Shown here piece after piece: positions 53,463 through 62,487 of a stretch of DNA of 64,000 nucleotides; the first letter of the stretch is position 1; the number at the start of each line of letters is the position of its first letter. The translations under genes were made by a program, and so were the position numbers. The stretch spans positions 1 through 64,000 of the forward strand of contig PYVY01000002.1 of assembly GCA_003056425.1 (NCBI GenBank), given 5' to 3'. Under the pieces are notes generated by a model. The model did not search any database, was not told where the DNA came from, and saw only the letters and a program-made list of their open reading frames with translations. Origin of the DNA: Alteromonas indica. GTDB lineage: Bacteria > Pseudomonadota > Gammaproteobacteria > Enterobacterales > Alteromonadaceae.

Positions 53463-53972
53463 TTACTCTTTAAAAAACATAGAGGTAACGGTCGCTATAC
53501 GTTTGAGCACCGCGATATCCTGGCTGTGCCACTGCACTTTGCTGCCGGTAGCTTCGCAACATATCACGCCTACTGCTTTAAAATTCTCCTGAAAGATGTA
53601 GTCCAGTAACGAGTAAATGCCATTAGGCTCAAAATAATCAGTGTTAAAACATCGGGTATCGGCGTGGGTACGCGCGTTCGAGGCAACCACTAATTGTTGC
53701 TGTAAAATAGCCCTGAAATAATCTGGAAAATCAGCTTCTTTAAGTATTACATTCTCGGTGACAACACACTCGCTACCCTGCTTTAGCATTAAGCAACGAA
53801 TGGCGCTGCGGTCTTCATTAAACTTCCACAGGGATACCCTGCTAGCTTCCGGAATAACCGATGTCACACAGCAGCATATTGCCTTATGTTTCTCGATGTT
53901 TGACAGCGTATTTCGGCTTAAAGCCAGGGTTAACGTTGTAAGAGGATCTAAGCCATTTACCATTGTTATCAT
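53463..53972 (-). CDS. Stand-alone GAF-domain protein
   Basis: 169 residues forming a single GAF domain (about 25-165: RVSLWKFNEDRSAIRC, FKAVGVICCEATGSKVQW). No output or kinase domain. It resembles GAF sensors at the front of GGDEF and kinase proteins but has been found here alone, so it may act on a partner. Cysteines are unusually many (Cys-Cys-Cys near residues 32-34, others later), which could fit redox or metal sensing, though this is speculation. Upstream 54000-54285 shows no gene. Confidence 0.65.
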   Translation of the reverse strand: MITMVNGLDPLTTLTLALSRNTLSNIEKHKAICCCVTSVIPEASRVSLWKFNEDRSAIRCLMLKQGSECVVTENVILKEADFPDYFRAILQQQLVVASNARTHADTRCFNTDYFEPNGIYSLLDYIFQENFKAVGVICCEATGSKVQWHSQDIAVLKRIATVTSMFFKE

Positions 53973-54285
53973 TATTTGGTTCCTGCTGTTGGTTGCCCCG
54001 CAGCCCGAATATTAGGGCAAAGCAATATTTGCTCTGCAGACCCGCTAAATGTAGCAGAAAACCACGTCGCTCAGCCCTTGATAATTAGTCTACTTTTTAC
54101 GCAGCGGTATTGATGAGGAGGAGATAAACTTACCGGGAAAGGCGCGGACTAAATCCGCAATCAAGGTTAACCAGGCATCCCTCACCAGCGGCTTACAGAG
54201 CCGGTGCAGCTGGTTATCGGCGTGCTCTTTTAGTGGGTTGCTCTTTTACAGGTTCGCTTTTTTACAGAAATAGAATCTCGCGGGC
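53973..54285. other. Intergenic region, no gene seen
   Basis: Between two leftward genes; no box, hairpin or open frame with coding character was picked out. Confidence 0.4.
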
Positions 54286-55941
54286 TTATTCAAACGCTGG
54301 CATTCGGCTAAAGTACATATCTCGGTAAGCATGGTTCGTGGCCGCTGCCGGGCTGGTTGATTGTCTTAAAGGCTGCAATGTGAACCCCCTGATTTGCCCA
54401 GTGCTATTGGTATCGACTGACAATAGCGCGGGAGATGCCGCGTTGGTATTATCCCAGTTCACCTGAAGCCGGGTAGCACTGAAGTCTTCCAGGCTACCAC
54501 TAAGCGTGGGCATTTTGGCGCTGCTGATGCGCCACTTACCATTTTGTTCAGCGATATGCATGGCACCAAACCAGGTATCGCGATAGGTGCCTGCCAGCTT
54601 GGCTTTAGCGATACCAAAGGCGCCGCTTTTAACCGGCTTAGGATGTCGTTGTAACCAGCTTTTGCGTTGCTTGCTAGCCAATGCCTGATAGGCTGCTATC
54701 CAATCGTCGGGTAATGTTTTATCCGGCGTGGACGGTTGCAGGTAGCTATTCAATATATGCTGCATCACCGCCCCGCGAGCACCATAATGTGAGCCGTTAT
54801 TGAGCAGTACCACCCCCAGCTTTTGGGCCGGTACGAAGGCTACATAGGCTTGATAGCCTGACACGGTGCCGGTATGTGACACGACTTTATAGCCATACAT
54901 ATCGCTCACGCGCCATCCTAAGGCGTAACCTGCAAACTGGGTTTGGTTCCATTGTTTATCAATAGCCGCCACAGGCAGGGCCACGTGTTGTGCGGTGAGC
55001 TGATCAAGCTGGGTGGGGCTGATGATATTTTGGCCCCCGAAGCTGCCGTTATTCAGCCACATAGACAGCCAGTTAAGCATACTGTGGGTATTACAGGTTA
55101 TGCCACCCGCCGCAGCGTAAATAACACCCTTGGTATTAACCTGGTTCCGGGTTATCGGATAAAAACCCTCGGTATCGTTCTGTGCATAACTTACCGCCAC
55201 ATTTTGCAACGCGCTGGGGCTTACCTCTTCCACAAAACACGTCATGTTCAGCGGTGCAAATAGAGCTTGCTGAATAAACGAAGCCAGCGACATACCCGAC
55301 GCCCGAGCCACGACTTCGCCAGCGACCATGTACATTACATTGCTATAAGCAAACGTTTTTCTAAATTCACCGGCTGGCGATAAATAACGCAGGTTATGAA
55401 TGATTTCGTCCAGGCTGAACCGTGAAGGCGAGGGCCATAGCATGCTGTCACCCGCGCCGCTGGCCAGCCCGCTTTGGTGGGTAAGTAAGTCTGCAATGGT
55501 AAAGTGGCGAGTTACCCAGGGATCGTGCAGCTGGAACTCGGGCAAATAGTCAGTAACCGGGTCGTGCCAGTTTAGTTTGCCCTGGTCAACCAGTATTGCT
55601 AAGGCCGCAGCGGTAAAAGCTTTAGAGGTAGAAGCCAACCGAAACTGGGTGGCAGGGGTAACAGGAAGATTACGGGCAATATTACGCTGGCCAAACCCCT
55701 CACTGAATACAGTTGTCCCGTTATGTACTACGCCAACCGCCATACCCGGGGTAGCAAAGGCCTCCATACTGCGGTTTATTACCTGAACTAGCGCCTTGCT
55801 ATCTAACGGCTGGGGGAGGGAAGAGGGCTGTTCTTCTACCGGTGCCAGCGGCGTTACGTTGGGCTGGGCGCTGGCTATGGTGCCATACATTACTATTGCT
55901 AATGCGGTCAGCCACAACATAGGTGAAAAGGTAATCAACAA
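54286..55941 (-). CDS. Serine hydrolase, class C beta-lactamase-like fold
   Basis: 551 residues, exported (signal peptide near residues 8-26). Penicillin-binding-like fold with active-site SxxK as STSK in RLASTSKAF, YSN as the second motif (FAYSNVMYM) and an HTG triad-like block near 360. A DUF3471-type C-terminal extension of about 100 residues follows the fold. AmpC beta-lactamases are about 380 residues, so the enzyme is more likely an esterase or peptidase of this fold. It lies 40 bp after the SDR stop in the same direction, so it may be part of the leftward cluster starting at 59463. Confidence 0.82.
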   Translation of the reverse strand: MLITFSPMLWLTALAIVMYGTIASAQPNVTPLAPVEEQPSSLPQPLDSKALVQVINRSMEAFATPGMAVGVVHNGTTVFSEGFGQRNIARNLPVTPATQFRLASTSKAFTAAALAILVDQGKLNWHDPVTDYLPEFQLHDPWVTRHFTIADLLTHQSGLASGAGDSMLWPSPSRFSLDEIIHNLRYLSPAGEFRKTFAYSNVMYMVAGEVVARASGMSLASFIQQALFAPLNMTCFVEEVSPSALQNVAVSYAQNDTEGFYPITRNQVNTKGVIYAAAGGITCNTHSMLNWLSMWLNNGSFGGQNIISPTQLDQLTAQHVALPVAAIDKQWNQTQFAGYALGWRVSDMYGYKVVSHTGTVSGYQAYVAFVPAQKLGVVLLNNGSHYGARGAVMQHILNSYLQPSTPDKTLPDDWIAAYQALASKQRKSWLQRHPKPVKSGAFGIAKAKLAGTYRDTWFGAMHIAEQNGKWRISSAKMPTLSGSLEDFSATRLQVNWDNTNAASPALLSVDTNSTGQIRGFTLQPLRQSTSPAAATNHAYRDMYFSRMPAFE

Positions 55942-55981
55942 CAGTTCCTTAGCCAGTATAAGCGGTTACTTAGATCAGAGG

Positions 55982-56728
55982 TTAGCTCATTCGGGCCAGC
56001 CACGACAGTGGCGCCACCCGTAATACATAACGAACCATCGCCCATGGCCACATTGGTACAAAAGCGTTGGCGGGCTCTTTATTAATGGCTTTGACCAGGG
56101 CTTTGCAGCCGGTTTGCGTATCTACCATAAAAGGCGCGCTTTTCACCTTTTCATTAATCGCTGAACGAATAAAGCCAGGATGGACAGTCGTTACTTTTAT
56201 CGGAGTATCCATAACATCTATCCGAATCCCCTCGGATAACGATGACAGCGCAGCTTTGCTGGCAGCGTAAACCGTTAACGCACGCCGGAAGCCACGAAGT
56301 CCGCTGATGGACGAAATTGTTACCAGATGTCCATGATTTTGCTTACGAAATATCTCCATTGCCGCTTCGCACTGAGCCAACGCAGCAATAAAATTAGTGG
56401 TCGCCGTTTGTTTATTGGCCGCAAAGTGGCCGGTACCGATAGAGGCTCCTTTACCCATTCCGGCGTTAACGATAATTCGGTCCAGTGAGGTGAAATCGCT
56501 GGTGAACGCACGGAAAGTCTCGAATACATCATCGTGGTTATTAACATCCAGCGTACGAATACTGATTTTTAACGTTCGGTCAATAGCGTGACATTCCTGC
56601 TTGAGCGAAATCAGGTGTTCTTCACGACGCGCGCACAGGGCAAGATTATGGCCTTTGCGGGCAAATTCCAGTGCCATGCCACGGCCTAGCCCCGAGCTGG
56701 CGCCGGTGATCAGTATATTTTTACGCAT
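55982..56728 (-). CDS. Short-chain dehydrogenase/reductase
   Basis: 248 residues with the classical SDR Rossmann fold: TGASSGLGRGMA near the front, N(A)GMG in VNAGMGKG, catalytic Ser in SISGLRG with the Y-x-x-x-K as YAASKAA and the PGFIRS block. NADP(H) use is suggested by the Arg residues after the second strand. It starts 9 bp after tdk, so the genes are co-transcribed. Substrate unknown. Confidence 0.88.
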   Translation of the reverse strand: MRKNILITGASSGLGRGMALEFARKGHNLALCARREEHLISLKQECHAIDRTLKISIRTLDVNNHDDVFETFRAFTSDFTSLDRIIVNAGMGKGASIGTGHFAANKQTATTNFIAALAQCEAAMEIFRKQNHGHLVTISSISGLRGFRRALTVYAASKAALSSLSEGIRIDVMDTPIKVTTVHPGFIRSAINEKVKSAPFMVDTQTGCKALVKAINKEPANAFVPMWPWAMVRYVLRVAPLSWLARMS

Positions 56729-56737
56729 AGCGTTAAG

Positions 56738-57316
56738 TTAGTCCCAGACCAGTTGTTTAAAATGTTTACGGCACATAGACTCGTAGCGGTCATTGCCGCC
56801 TATCTGAACCTGTGCACCGCACGTAACGGCCTGGCCTTCGTCATCCAAACGCACCACAAAGCTGGCTTTGCGGCCACAGTGACACACGGTTTTCAGCTCA
56901 GACAGTTTATCGGCCCATGCCATCAGATAGTGGCTACCTTCAAAGGTTTCCCCTAGAAAATCGGTTCGCAGGCCATACGCTAAGACCGGAATATCCAGCT
57001 CATCTACAACCTCCACTAACTGACGCACCTGGGGCTTGGTTAAAAATTGTGCTTCGTCAATGAATACGGCGTCCACCGCTTTATCGCAGTGTCTGGCGGC
57101 AATTCGCTGATAAATATTATCGTCGCCTTTATACAGCTCAGCTTCAGCCTGCAGGCCAATCCGGGAAGCCACTTTGCCTACGCCGTAACGATCATCAAGC
57201 GCCGCGGTGAAAATCATCGCGTTCATACCCCGTTCCCGGTAGTTATAGGCAGATTGTAAAAGAGAGGTAGATTTGCCGGCATTCATTGCCGAATAATAAA
57301 AATAAAGCTGCGCCAT
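56738..57316 (-). CDS. tdk: Thymidine kinase
   Basis: 192 residues of type II thymidine kinase, ATP + thymidine to dTMP in salvage. The N-terminal [20 protein letters not shown] carries Walker A (SAMNAGKST), [10 protein letters not shown] holds the catalytic Glu and ring-Asp, and the lasso with zinc ligands is CHCGRKASF ... CGAQ, followed by MCRKHF. Strongly like E. coli Tdk (205 residues). It sits in a leftward cluster between a GGDEF-EAL gene (5 bp before) and the SDR (9 bp after), an odd setting for a salvage enzyme. Confidence 0.95.
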   Translation of the reverse strand: MAQLYFYYSAMNAGKSTSLLQSAYNYRERGMNAMIFTAALDDRYGVGKVASRIGLQAEAELYKGDDNIYQRIAARHCDKAVDAVFIDEAQFLTKPQVRQLVEVVDELDIPVLAYGLRTDFLGETFEGSHYLMAWADKLSELKTVCHCGRKASFVVRLDDEGQAVTCGAQVQIGGNDRYESMCRKHFKQLVWD

Positions 57317-57321
57317 AGTGT

Positions 57322-59463
57322 TTAGTTATCTTTATGGTGAAACCAGTGGGTAAATTCCGCCGCTGGCATGGGTCTGGCAAAATAAAATCCTTGCAGGTGG
57401 GTGACGCCCATATTGCGTAAACGCTGAGCCTGACTGACCGACTCCACGCCTTCGGCAACCGTTTGACAACCAAACTCACGGGCGATCATTAGGGTGGCCC
57501 GAATAATTGCTTCGTTACCCGAGCTTAAGTCCATTACAAAGGATTTGTCTATCTTGATACGATCAAAGCTCAGCAATTGTAACTGACTTAACGAAGAAAA
57601 TCCGGTTCCAAAGTCGTCAATTGATATTTGAATGTGGCGGGCTTTTAGGGCTTCTACTTTTTCGCGGATCGCTACCCGATTCTGGGCAAACGCCGATTCG
57701 GTGATTTCCAGGTGCAATTTGGTCGCCGGAAAGCCGGTGCCGGTTAAAATGCGGTCAATATGGGCAATAAAATCATCTTCAAGTAACTGCAGTACAGAGA
57801 CATTGACCGATACCGCCGGCAGCGGGGTAATATCCAGCTCCAGGGTTTCAATACACGCACGCTCTAAAACCCAGGTGCCGAGTTTATTAATCAGCCCCGA
57901 TTTTTCCGCCAGGGGGATAAATACGGCAGGCGATATGGCCTTACCTCTGAAACGCCACCGTAACAATGTTTCAATGCAGACCACCTCGTAGGTGCTGGCA
58001 TCCACGATAGGCTGGTAGTACACCGTCAACTCATTGTTACGAATCGCTTCAGCCAACCCGGCGCGCCGGGCTTCTTCCAGCCGCACATGATGATAAATAT
58101 CTTCATTGTACAAACACACGGCGCCCCGTTGGGTTCGTTTTTGCTGGTACATGGTAAAGTCGGCTTTTTGAATCAGTGTATGGGCCTGGGTGCCATGTTC
58201 CGGGAAAAACGCGATCCCAATGGTAGCATCCAGCGAAATTTGATTGCGTTGTGCCTCAATAGGCTGGCTTACCGCAATACGCAACGACTCGGCCAGCGTT
58301 ACCGCGTTGGATTCATTAATGTTGGCGGCCGTTAAGATAAATTCGTCACCGCCCCACCTTGAAAGCTGGTCGGCGGTGCAGTGCGCAGATAATCGGCGTG
58401 CGACGGTTTCAAGAACAGTGTCACCAATTAAATGCCCCAGGCTGTCATTAACCTGCTTAAAGCCATCCAGATCAATAAATAAAATGGCCAGTCGGGTATG
58501 GTGTTGCCTTGCAGCGGCTAATTTTTCATTAAGCTGAGATTTAAAACCGGCACGATTTAACAGACCGGTCAGGGCGTCACGGTTAGACAATTCAAACAAC
58601 TCTTCGGTACGTTTAGTGACTTGCTGTTCCAGGTTGGCGTTATTGTTATCCAGTTGTTTATTGGCCTCTACCAGCGCCTGATTAACTCTGACTACTTCAG
58701 CCCGTTCGCGCTGCATATCTTCAAGTAACTCGGAATTACGCTGTTTTAAATCAATAACCTGCATAAAAAACGCATTAGACTGAGCGCTGGTAGATAACAT
58801 TGCCAGCCAGAAGCCCACCCCTAAAAAGCCCAGAATTCGGTATTCCTGCCCAGGGTCGATGAGGGCCATAATAGAGATAGGCACTAACAATAACGTGGTG
58901 TAAAAGCTGGATATCGCACGGCTGGGCGCCAGCACGGTGGCGGCCCCGCCAGCCATAGCCGATAGAATTACCATTGTTGAGGCTAATTCCAGTAGCGCCA
59001 TCTGATGGTAAAAAACCACCGCGTAAACACACCACAATGTGCTGGTAAGCCCATTGCCAATAGCAAAACGAATAAAGCCGGCATAGGCCGTGTGGGGTAG
59101 CACAAAGGCGCGGCCAGCGCGCGAACCGCTTACGGCAGCAGTTAACAGACCTGCCGATGGCGTTGGCCGTGTGGCGTCGCCCTCAGCAGCTGGTGGCACA
59201 GCGTCAGCCTTCCTGGCTATTAGGTCAGCGTGGTATTGCCACCACCAGCCATCGGCCATCCGGGCCAGCGACACCACCATCATGAGTGTCCACAACACCA
59301 GTTTTCCTGGCACCTCGTCAACACTGGAAAAACCAAATACCAAACCGGAGAATGCCAGCATGGTCATTAGCGCGCCACGGTAAACATTGCCGTACAGCAT
59401 ATTTACAGCGTCCAGCTTTACCGACACAAATGCCTGGTGTGGGGTATGTGTTTTAGACAGCAA
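57322..59463 (-). CDS. Membrane GGDEF-EAL protein (c-di-GMP)
   Basis: 713 residues. The N-terminal half has about six transmembrane segments (residues 30-230), a coiled coil (about 230-290), then GGDEF (intact GGDEF near 369) and EAL with ETLLRW in place of EAL, keeping the Glu; [13 protein letters not shown] and EGVES are intact. Both activities are possible. The frame starts with TTG at 59463 without a clear ribosome site; ATG 59400 (residue 22) is an alternative. It is the first gene of the cluster with tdk and an SDR. The sensed signal is unknown. Confidence 0.88.
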   Translation of the reverse strand: MLSKTHTPHQAFVSVKLDAVNMLYGNVYRGALMTMLAFSGLVFGFSSVDEVPGKLVLWTLMMVVSLARMADGWWWQYHADLIARKADAVPPAAEGDATRPTPSAGLLTAAVSGSRAGRAFVLPHTAYAGFIRFAIGNGLTSTLWCVYAVVFYHQMALLELASTMVILSAMAGGAATVLAPSRAISSFYTTLLLVPISIMALIDPGQEYRILGFLGVGFWLAMLSTSAQSNAFFMQVIDLKQRNSELLEDMQRERAEVVRVNQALVEANKQLDNNNANLEQQVTKRTEELFELSNRDALTGLLNRAGFKSQLNEKLAAARQHHTRLAILFIDLDGFKQVNDSLGHLIGDTVLETVARRLSAHCTADQLSRWGGDEFILTAANINESNAVTLAESLRIAVSQPIEAQRNQISLDATIGIAFFPEHGTQAHTLIQKADFTMYQQKRTQRGAVCLYNEDIYHHVRLEEARRAGLAEAIRNNELTVYYQPIVDASTYEVVCIETLLRWRFRGKAISPAVFIPLAEKSGLINKLGTWVLERACIETLELDITPLPAVSVNVSVLQLLEDDFIAHIDRILTGTGFPATKLHLEITESAFAQNRVAIREKVEALKARHIQISIDDFGTGFSSLSQLQLLSFDRIKIDKSFVMDLSSGNEAIIRATLMIAREFGCQTVAEGVESVSQAQRLRNMGVTHLQGFYFARPMPAAEFTHWFHHKDN

Positions 59464-59712
59464 AATAATAAACCCGACCTCATCGCCATAGGGTGATAGC
59501 TTGTATCAGACCGCCTGCTTCACACATTGGATGCCGCAAGTCCGCCTGAGTTTTGCCAGCAAAATGCTGCCAATGAATACCTGTTGCTGCCACTTACCCT
59601 TAACAGCCTGCGAATGCATCTACGCTGCCGTAAGTTCCGTTAACCGCTTTTATACATAGTTTAAAATTTATCTGTCAGTGCGAGACGTTTTGTTACCGCC
59701 ACCACGACTTGT

Positions 59713-59739
59713 TAAGCACTCATGCGCCATGAGTGCTTA
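59713..59739. repeat. Perfect 12-bp inverted repeat, 3-nt loop
   Basis: TAAGCACTCATG/CATGAGTGCTTA around CGC. It lies upstream of the leftward GGDEF-EAL gene by 250 bp; it may be an operator or a terminator. Stretch 59464-59955 otherwise holds a second weaker dyad (AGTTAG/CTAACT at 59765-59781) and no gene. Confidence 0.7.
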
Positions 59740-59890
59740 TATAAAATGTAAAAGCTATACAGAGAGTTAGGTAAGCTAACTTTGTAAAGGAAGCTATATA
59801 AGTAATAGCCTGCTACGACCAAAATGCAAGCCAGCAGGCCAGGTTTAACGGGGCAGGGCTGCCCAGGGGGAAAGCGGTGAGCGGGGCACA

Positions 59891-59917
59891 TACAAAACAA
59901 GCGGCCGAAGCCGCTTG
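59891..59917 (-). terminator. Terminator after the acyl-CoA dehydrogenase gene
   Basis: Minus strand CAAGCGGC-TTCG-GCCGCTTG-TTTTGT: perfect 8-bp stem with a UUCG tetraloop and a T-tract, 39 bp after the stop. Confidence 0.9.
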
Positions 59918-59955
59918 AGTAAAGGAATAACCGAGGTTAACCGGGTTGGCTGCTA

Positions 59956-62226
59956 TCAGGCAGCGTCTTGGTTATCGGTTTGGGCTTCACGCTGTCGTTG
60001 GGCACCCGGAACCGTTTGCTCAGGGGTTAACAACTCAAGGTCAAAGGTAAACTCATCTACCCGCACTGCCAGCTTACGCTTTTCGTTATAATCATGCAGT
60101 GAGCTTGCTTCAGCGGCCGAAATAATGCCTTTTTCCTGTAGCTTATTAAGCGCATTTTCAAACGATATATAAGGTACAACCGGTTCCTTGCGCAGGGCTT
60201 TTTGCACCCGACCTAACAAGTGTGCCACGCCATGCTTGGCTTTAAATGCCTGCTCATTGATGTAGTTACCATCGCCTACCACCGGGCGCACCAGGTGAGT
60301 TAGCTGCGCTTTAACACTGGTATCCTGCATCGACGCCTGTGCCAGCTCGGTTACCAACTTGTCAGAGATCCCGCTAACGCTATTAGTGTAGGTATTCGTC
60401 AGCATTCTCATCAGACCGCGGGTAGCGGTATTAGGGAAGTTGTTGATGAAATCAACAATGGCTTTTTCAGCCTGCTGCAAAGACCATTGAATAGCATAGT
60501 CAAAGTATGGTTTGGCGAGTTGACGGTCCTCAATGCGCTGCTCGTAGAAACGAATCGCGGCCATAGCACCATACAGATAGCTCATTACATCGCCTAAACG
60601 GGCCGACAATAACTCAGCTTTTTTCAAGTCACCGCCTAACACAGCCAGGGATAAATCCGCTAACGGCGCCAGTTTGGCAGACAGCGCATTAATACGCTGC
60701 TCGTAAGGGCGAACCTCTGGCAGAGCTGATTCAGCGCTACGCAAAAACGGCAGATAGCTTTTGGAGAAACTGCGTAATGCGTTTTTCACACTAAAGCTGA
60801 CTGTTTTGCGCAGTACCTTATTGAATTCAGCATCGGCGCCGTGATCGTCGCTATGAATCAGGTCGACCATTTCTTTTAGATACGGGTGACAGCGCATTGC
60901 GCCCTGACCAAAGATCATCAGGTTACGCGTCAGAATGTTCGCCCCTTCTACGGTAATCGCAATGGGGAGGGCACTGTAGCCACCGGCCAGGGTATTTTGC
61001 GGGCCGCGTTGAATCGCTTTACCCGCCTGAATATCCATGGCCGAGTTCATTACATCACGGCCCAGCTCAGTCATGTGGTATTTTGCAATGGCAGTGACCA
61101 CCGATGGCTTAAGGCCCATGCCCAAACCTTCTGTGGTTAACACCCGCATGGCTTCCAGCAAGAATGTTTTGCCGGCGATATCCGCCAACTTATCCTGAAT
61201 ACCTTCAAAACGGCCTATCGGCAAACCAAACTGTTCACGCACAAAGCTGTATTCTGCTGCGCCTTTTAGCGCACTCTGGGCAGTGGCTACACCCATTGCC
61301 GGCAATGAAATACCCCGGCCAGCGCCTAAGCAGCTCACCAGCATTTGCCAGCCACGGCCAATATTCTTTTGTCCGCCGATGATAAAGTCCATCGGAATGA
61401 ATACGTCCTGGCCACGGGTAGTACCGTTATAAAAACGTTGGCCCATAGGGTCGTGGCGGTTGCCCAGCTCCACCCCAGGGTGGTCTTTAGGTAACAACGC
61501 ACAGGTAATACCCAGCGCGTTTTTGCCACCCAACAAACCTTCTGGATCAAACACTTTAAAGGCCAGGCCCAAAACGGTGGCAATCGGTGCCAGCGTAATA
61601 TAACGCTTGTCCCAACTTACTGATAAGCCAATGACTTCTTCGCCGTTGTACTGACCTTTGGTCACAATAGCTGCATCGGGAATGCCACCGGCATCTGAAC
61701 CTGCTTCCGGGCTGGTTAAAGCAAAACAGGGAATGTCCTGACCTACCGCCAAACGCGGTAACCAGTAATCCTGCTGTTGCGTGGTTCCATAATGCATCAG
61801 TAGCTCACCCGGGCCGAGTGAGTTAGGTACCATCACGGTCACTGCAATCGCGCCACTTTTGGCGGCAATGGTGGCCACAATAGTTGAGTTTGCATACGGG
61901 CTAAACTCCAGACCGCCAAATTTCTTCGGAATGATCATCGAGAAAAAGCGGTTTTTACCCAAAAAGTCGAGGACTTCCTGAGGAATATGTTTGCCGTTGG
62001 CCAGTTCAAAGTCGTCAATCATTTCCAGCAATTGCTGAACCGGACCGTCCATAAAGGCTTGTTCATCAGCGCTTAATTTTGCTTTAGGCACCGCGCGCAG
62101 CGCGTCCATATCAGGTTTTCCCTGATAAATTGAAGATTCAATCCAAATGTCGCCTGCATCTAAGGCTTCCTGTTCGGTTACCGAAATAGGAGGTAAAACT
62201 TTTTTCAGGCTTTTTCTAATACTCAT
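59956..62226 (-). CDS. FadE-type acyl-CoA dehydrogenase
   Basis: 756 residues, the first oxidative step of fatty-acid beta-oxidation. Two-part family: an ACAD domain (about residues 70-470) with GGLEFSPYANSTIV, LTSPEAGSDAGGIPD, SWDKRYITLAP and GRFEGIQDKLAD, and a C-terminal DUF1974-type domain (about 475-750). Family members are longer than ordinary ACADs (E. coli FadE 814). The start ATG 62226 is followed by a basic leader. Single leftward gene with a strong terminator and a FadR-like half site near its start, so fatty-acid-responsive control is plausible. Confidence 0.9.
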   Translation of the reverse strand: MSIRKSLKKVLPPISVTEQEALDAGDIWIESSIYQGKPDMDALRAVPKAKLSADEQAFMDGPVQQLLEMIDDFELANGKHIPQEVLDFLGKNRFFSMIIPKKFGGLEFSPYANSTIVATIAAKSGAIAVTVMVPNSLGPGELLMHYGTTQQQDYWLPRLAVGQDIPCFALTSPEAGSDAGGIPDAAIVTKGQYNGEEVIGLSVSWDKRYITLAPIATVLGLAFKVFDPEGLLGGKNALGITCALLPKDHPGVELGNRHDPMGQRFYNGTTRGQDVFIPMDFIIGGQKNIGRGWQMLVSCLGAGRGISLPAMGVATAQSALKGAAEYSFVREQFGLPIGRFEGIQDKLADIAGKTFLLEAMRVLTTEGLGMGLKPSVVTAIAKYHMTELGRDVMNSAMDIQAGKAIQRGPQNTLAGGYSALPIAITVEGANILTRNLMIFGQGAMRCHPYLKEMVDLIHSDDHGADAEFNKVLRKTVSFSVKNALRSFSKSYLPFLRSAESALPEVRPYEQRINALSAKLAPLADLSLAVLGGDLKKAELLSARLGDVMSYLYGAMAAIRFYEQRIEDRQLAKPYFDYAIQWSLQQAEKAIVDFINNFPNTATRGLMRMLTNTYTNSVSGISDKLVTELAQASMQDTSVKAQLTHLVRPVVGDGNYINEQAFKAKHGVAHLLGRVQKALRKEPVVPYISFENALNKLQEKGIISAAEASSLHDYNEKRKLAVRVDEFTFDLELLTPEQTVPGAQRQREAQTDNQDAA

Positions 62227-62239
62227 GATTACTCATCCG

Positions 62240-62253
62240 CTCATCTGACCAGT
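62240..62253 (-). promoter_or_regulatory. Partial FadR-like site before the acyl-CoA dehydrogenase gene
   Basis: Minus strand ACTGGTCAGATGAG, whose first ten bases match the FadR consensus ACTGGTCNGA, but the second half does not. It lies 14-27 bp before the start. Confidence 0.3.
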
Positions 62254-62487
62254 TGCTGAGGTAATAGTACATCAAAGTCTGCAAAGATCAAATATGGCGT
62301 TAGCACTTTGTTAACTGTCTAAATAAATTTTAACCTTGCGGCACCGGCTACTGCAGGCTTTAGGTCGATTGTCAAAGCGCAGTAAATACCTTCGGATAAT
62401 AATAAAAACCTATAGATGGCTTATACTATGGCGTAAAATGTCGATACACTGTGCGGCGTCTAAAACGGATAAGGGTATAGGTCTTCA

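Noticed and set aside
54286..55941. AmpC beta-lactamase
   Set aside because: The SxxK and YxN motifs are shared by many serine hydrolases, but the protein is about 170 residues longer than AmpC, with an extra DUF3471-type domain, so esterase or peptidase is more likely.
59712..59900. 62-codon reverse frame over the hairpin spacer
   Set aside because: It contains part of the terminator and the 12-bp hairpin and has no family features.
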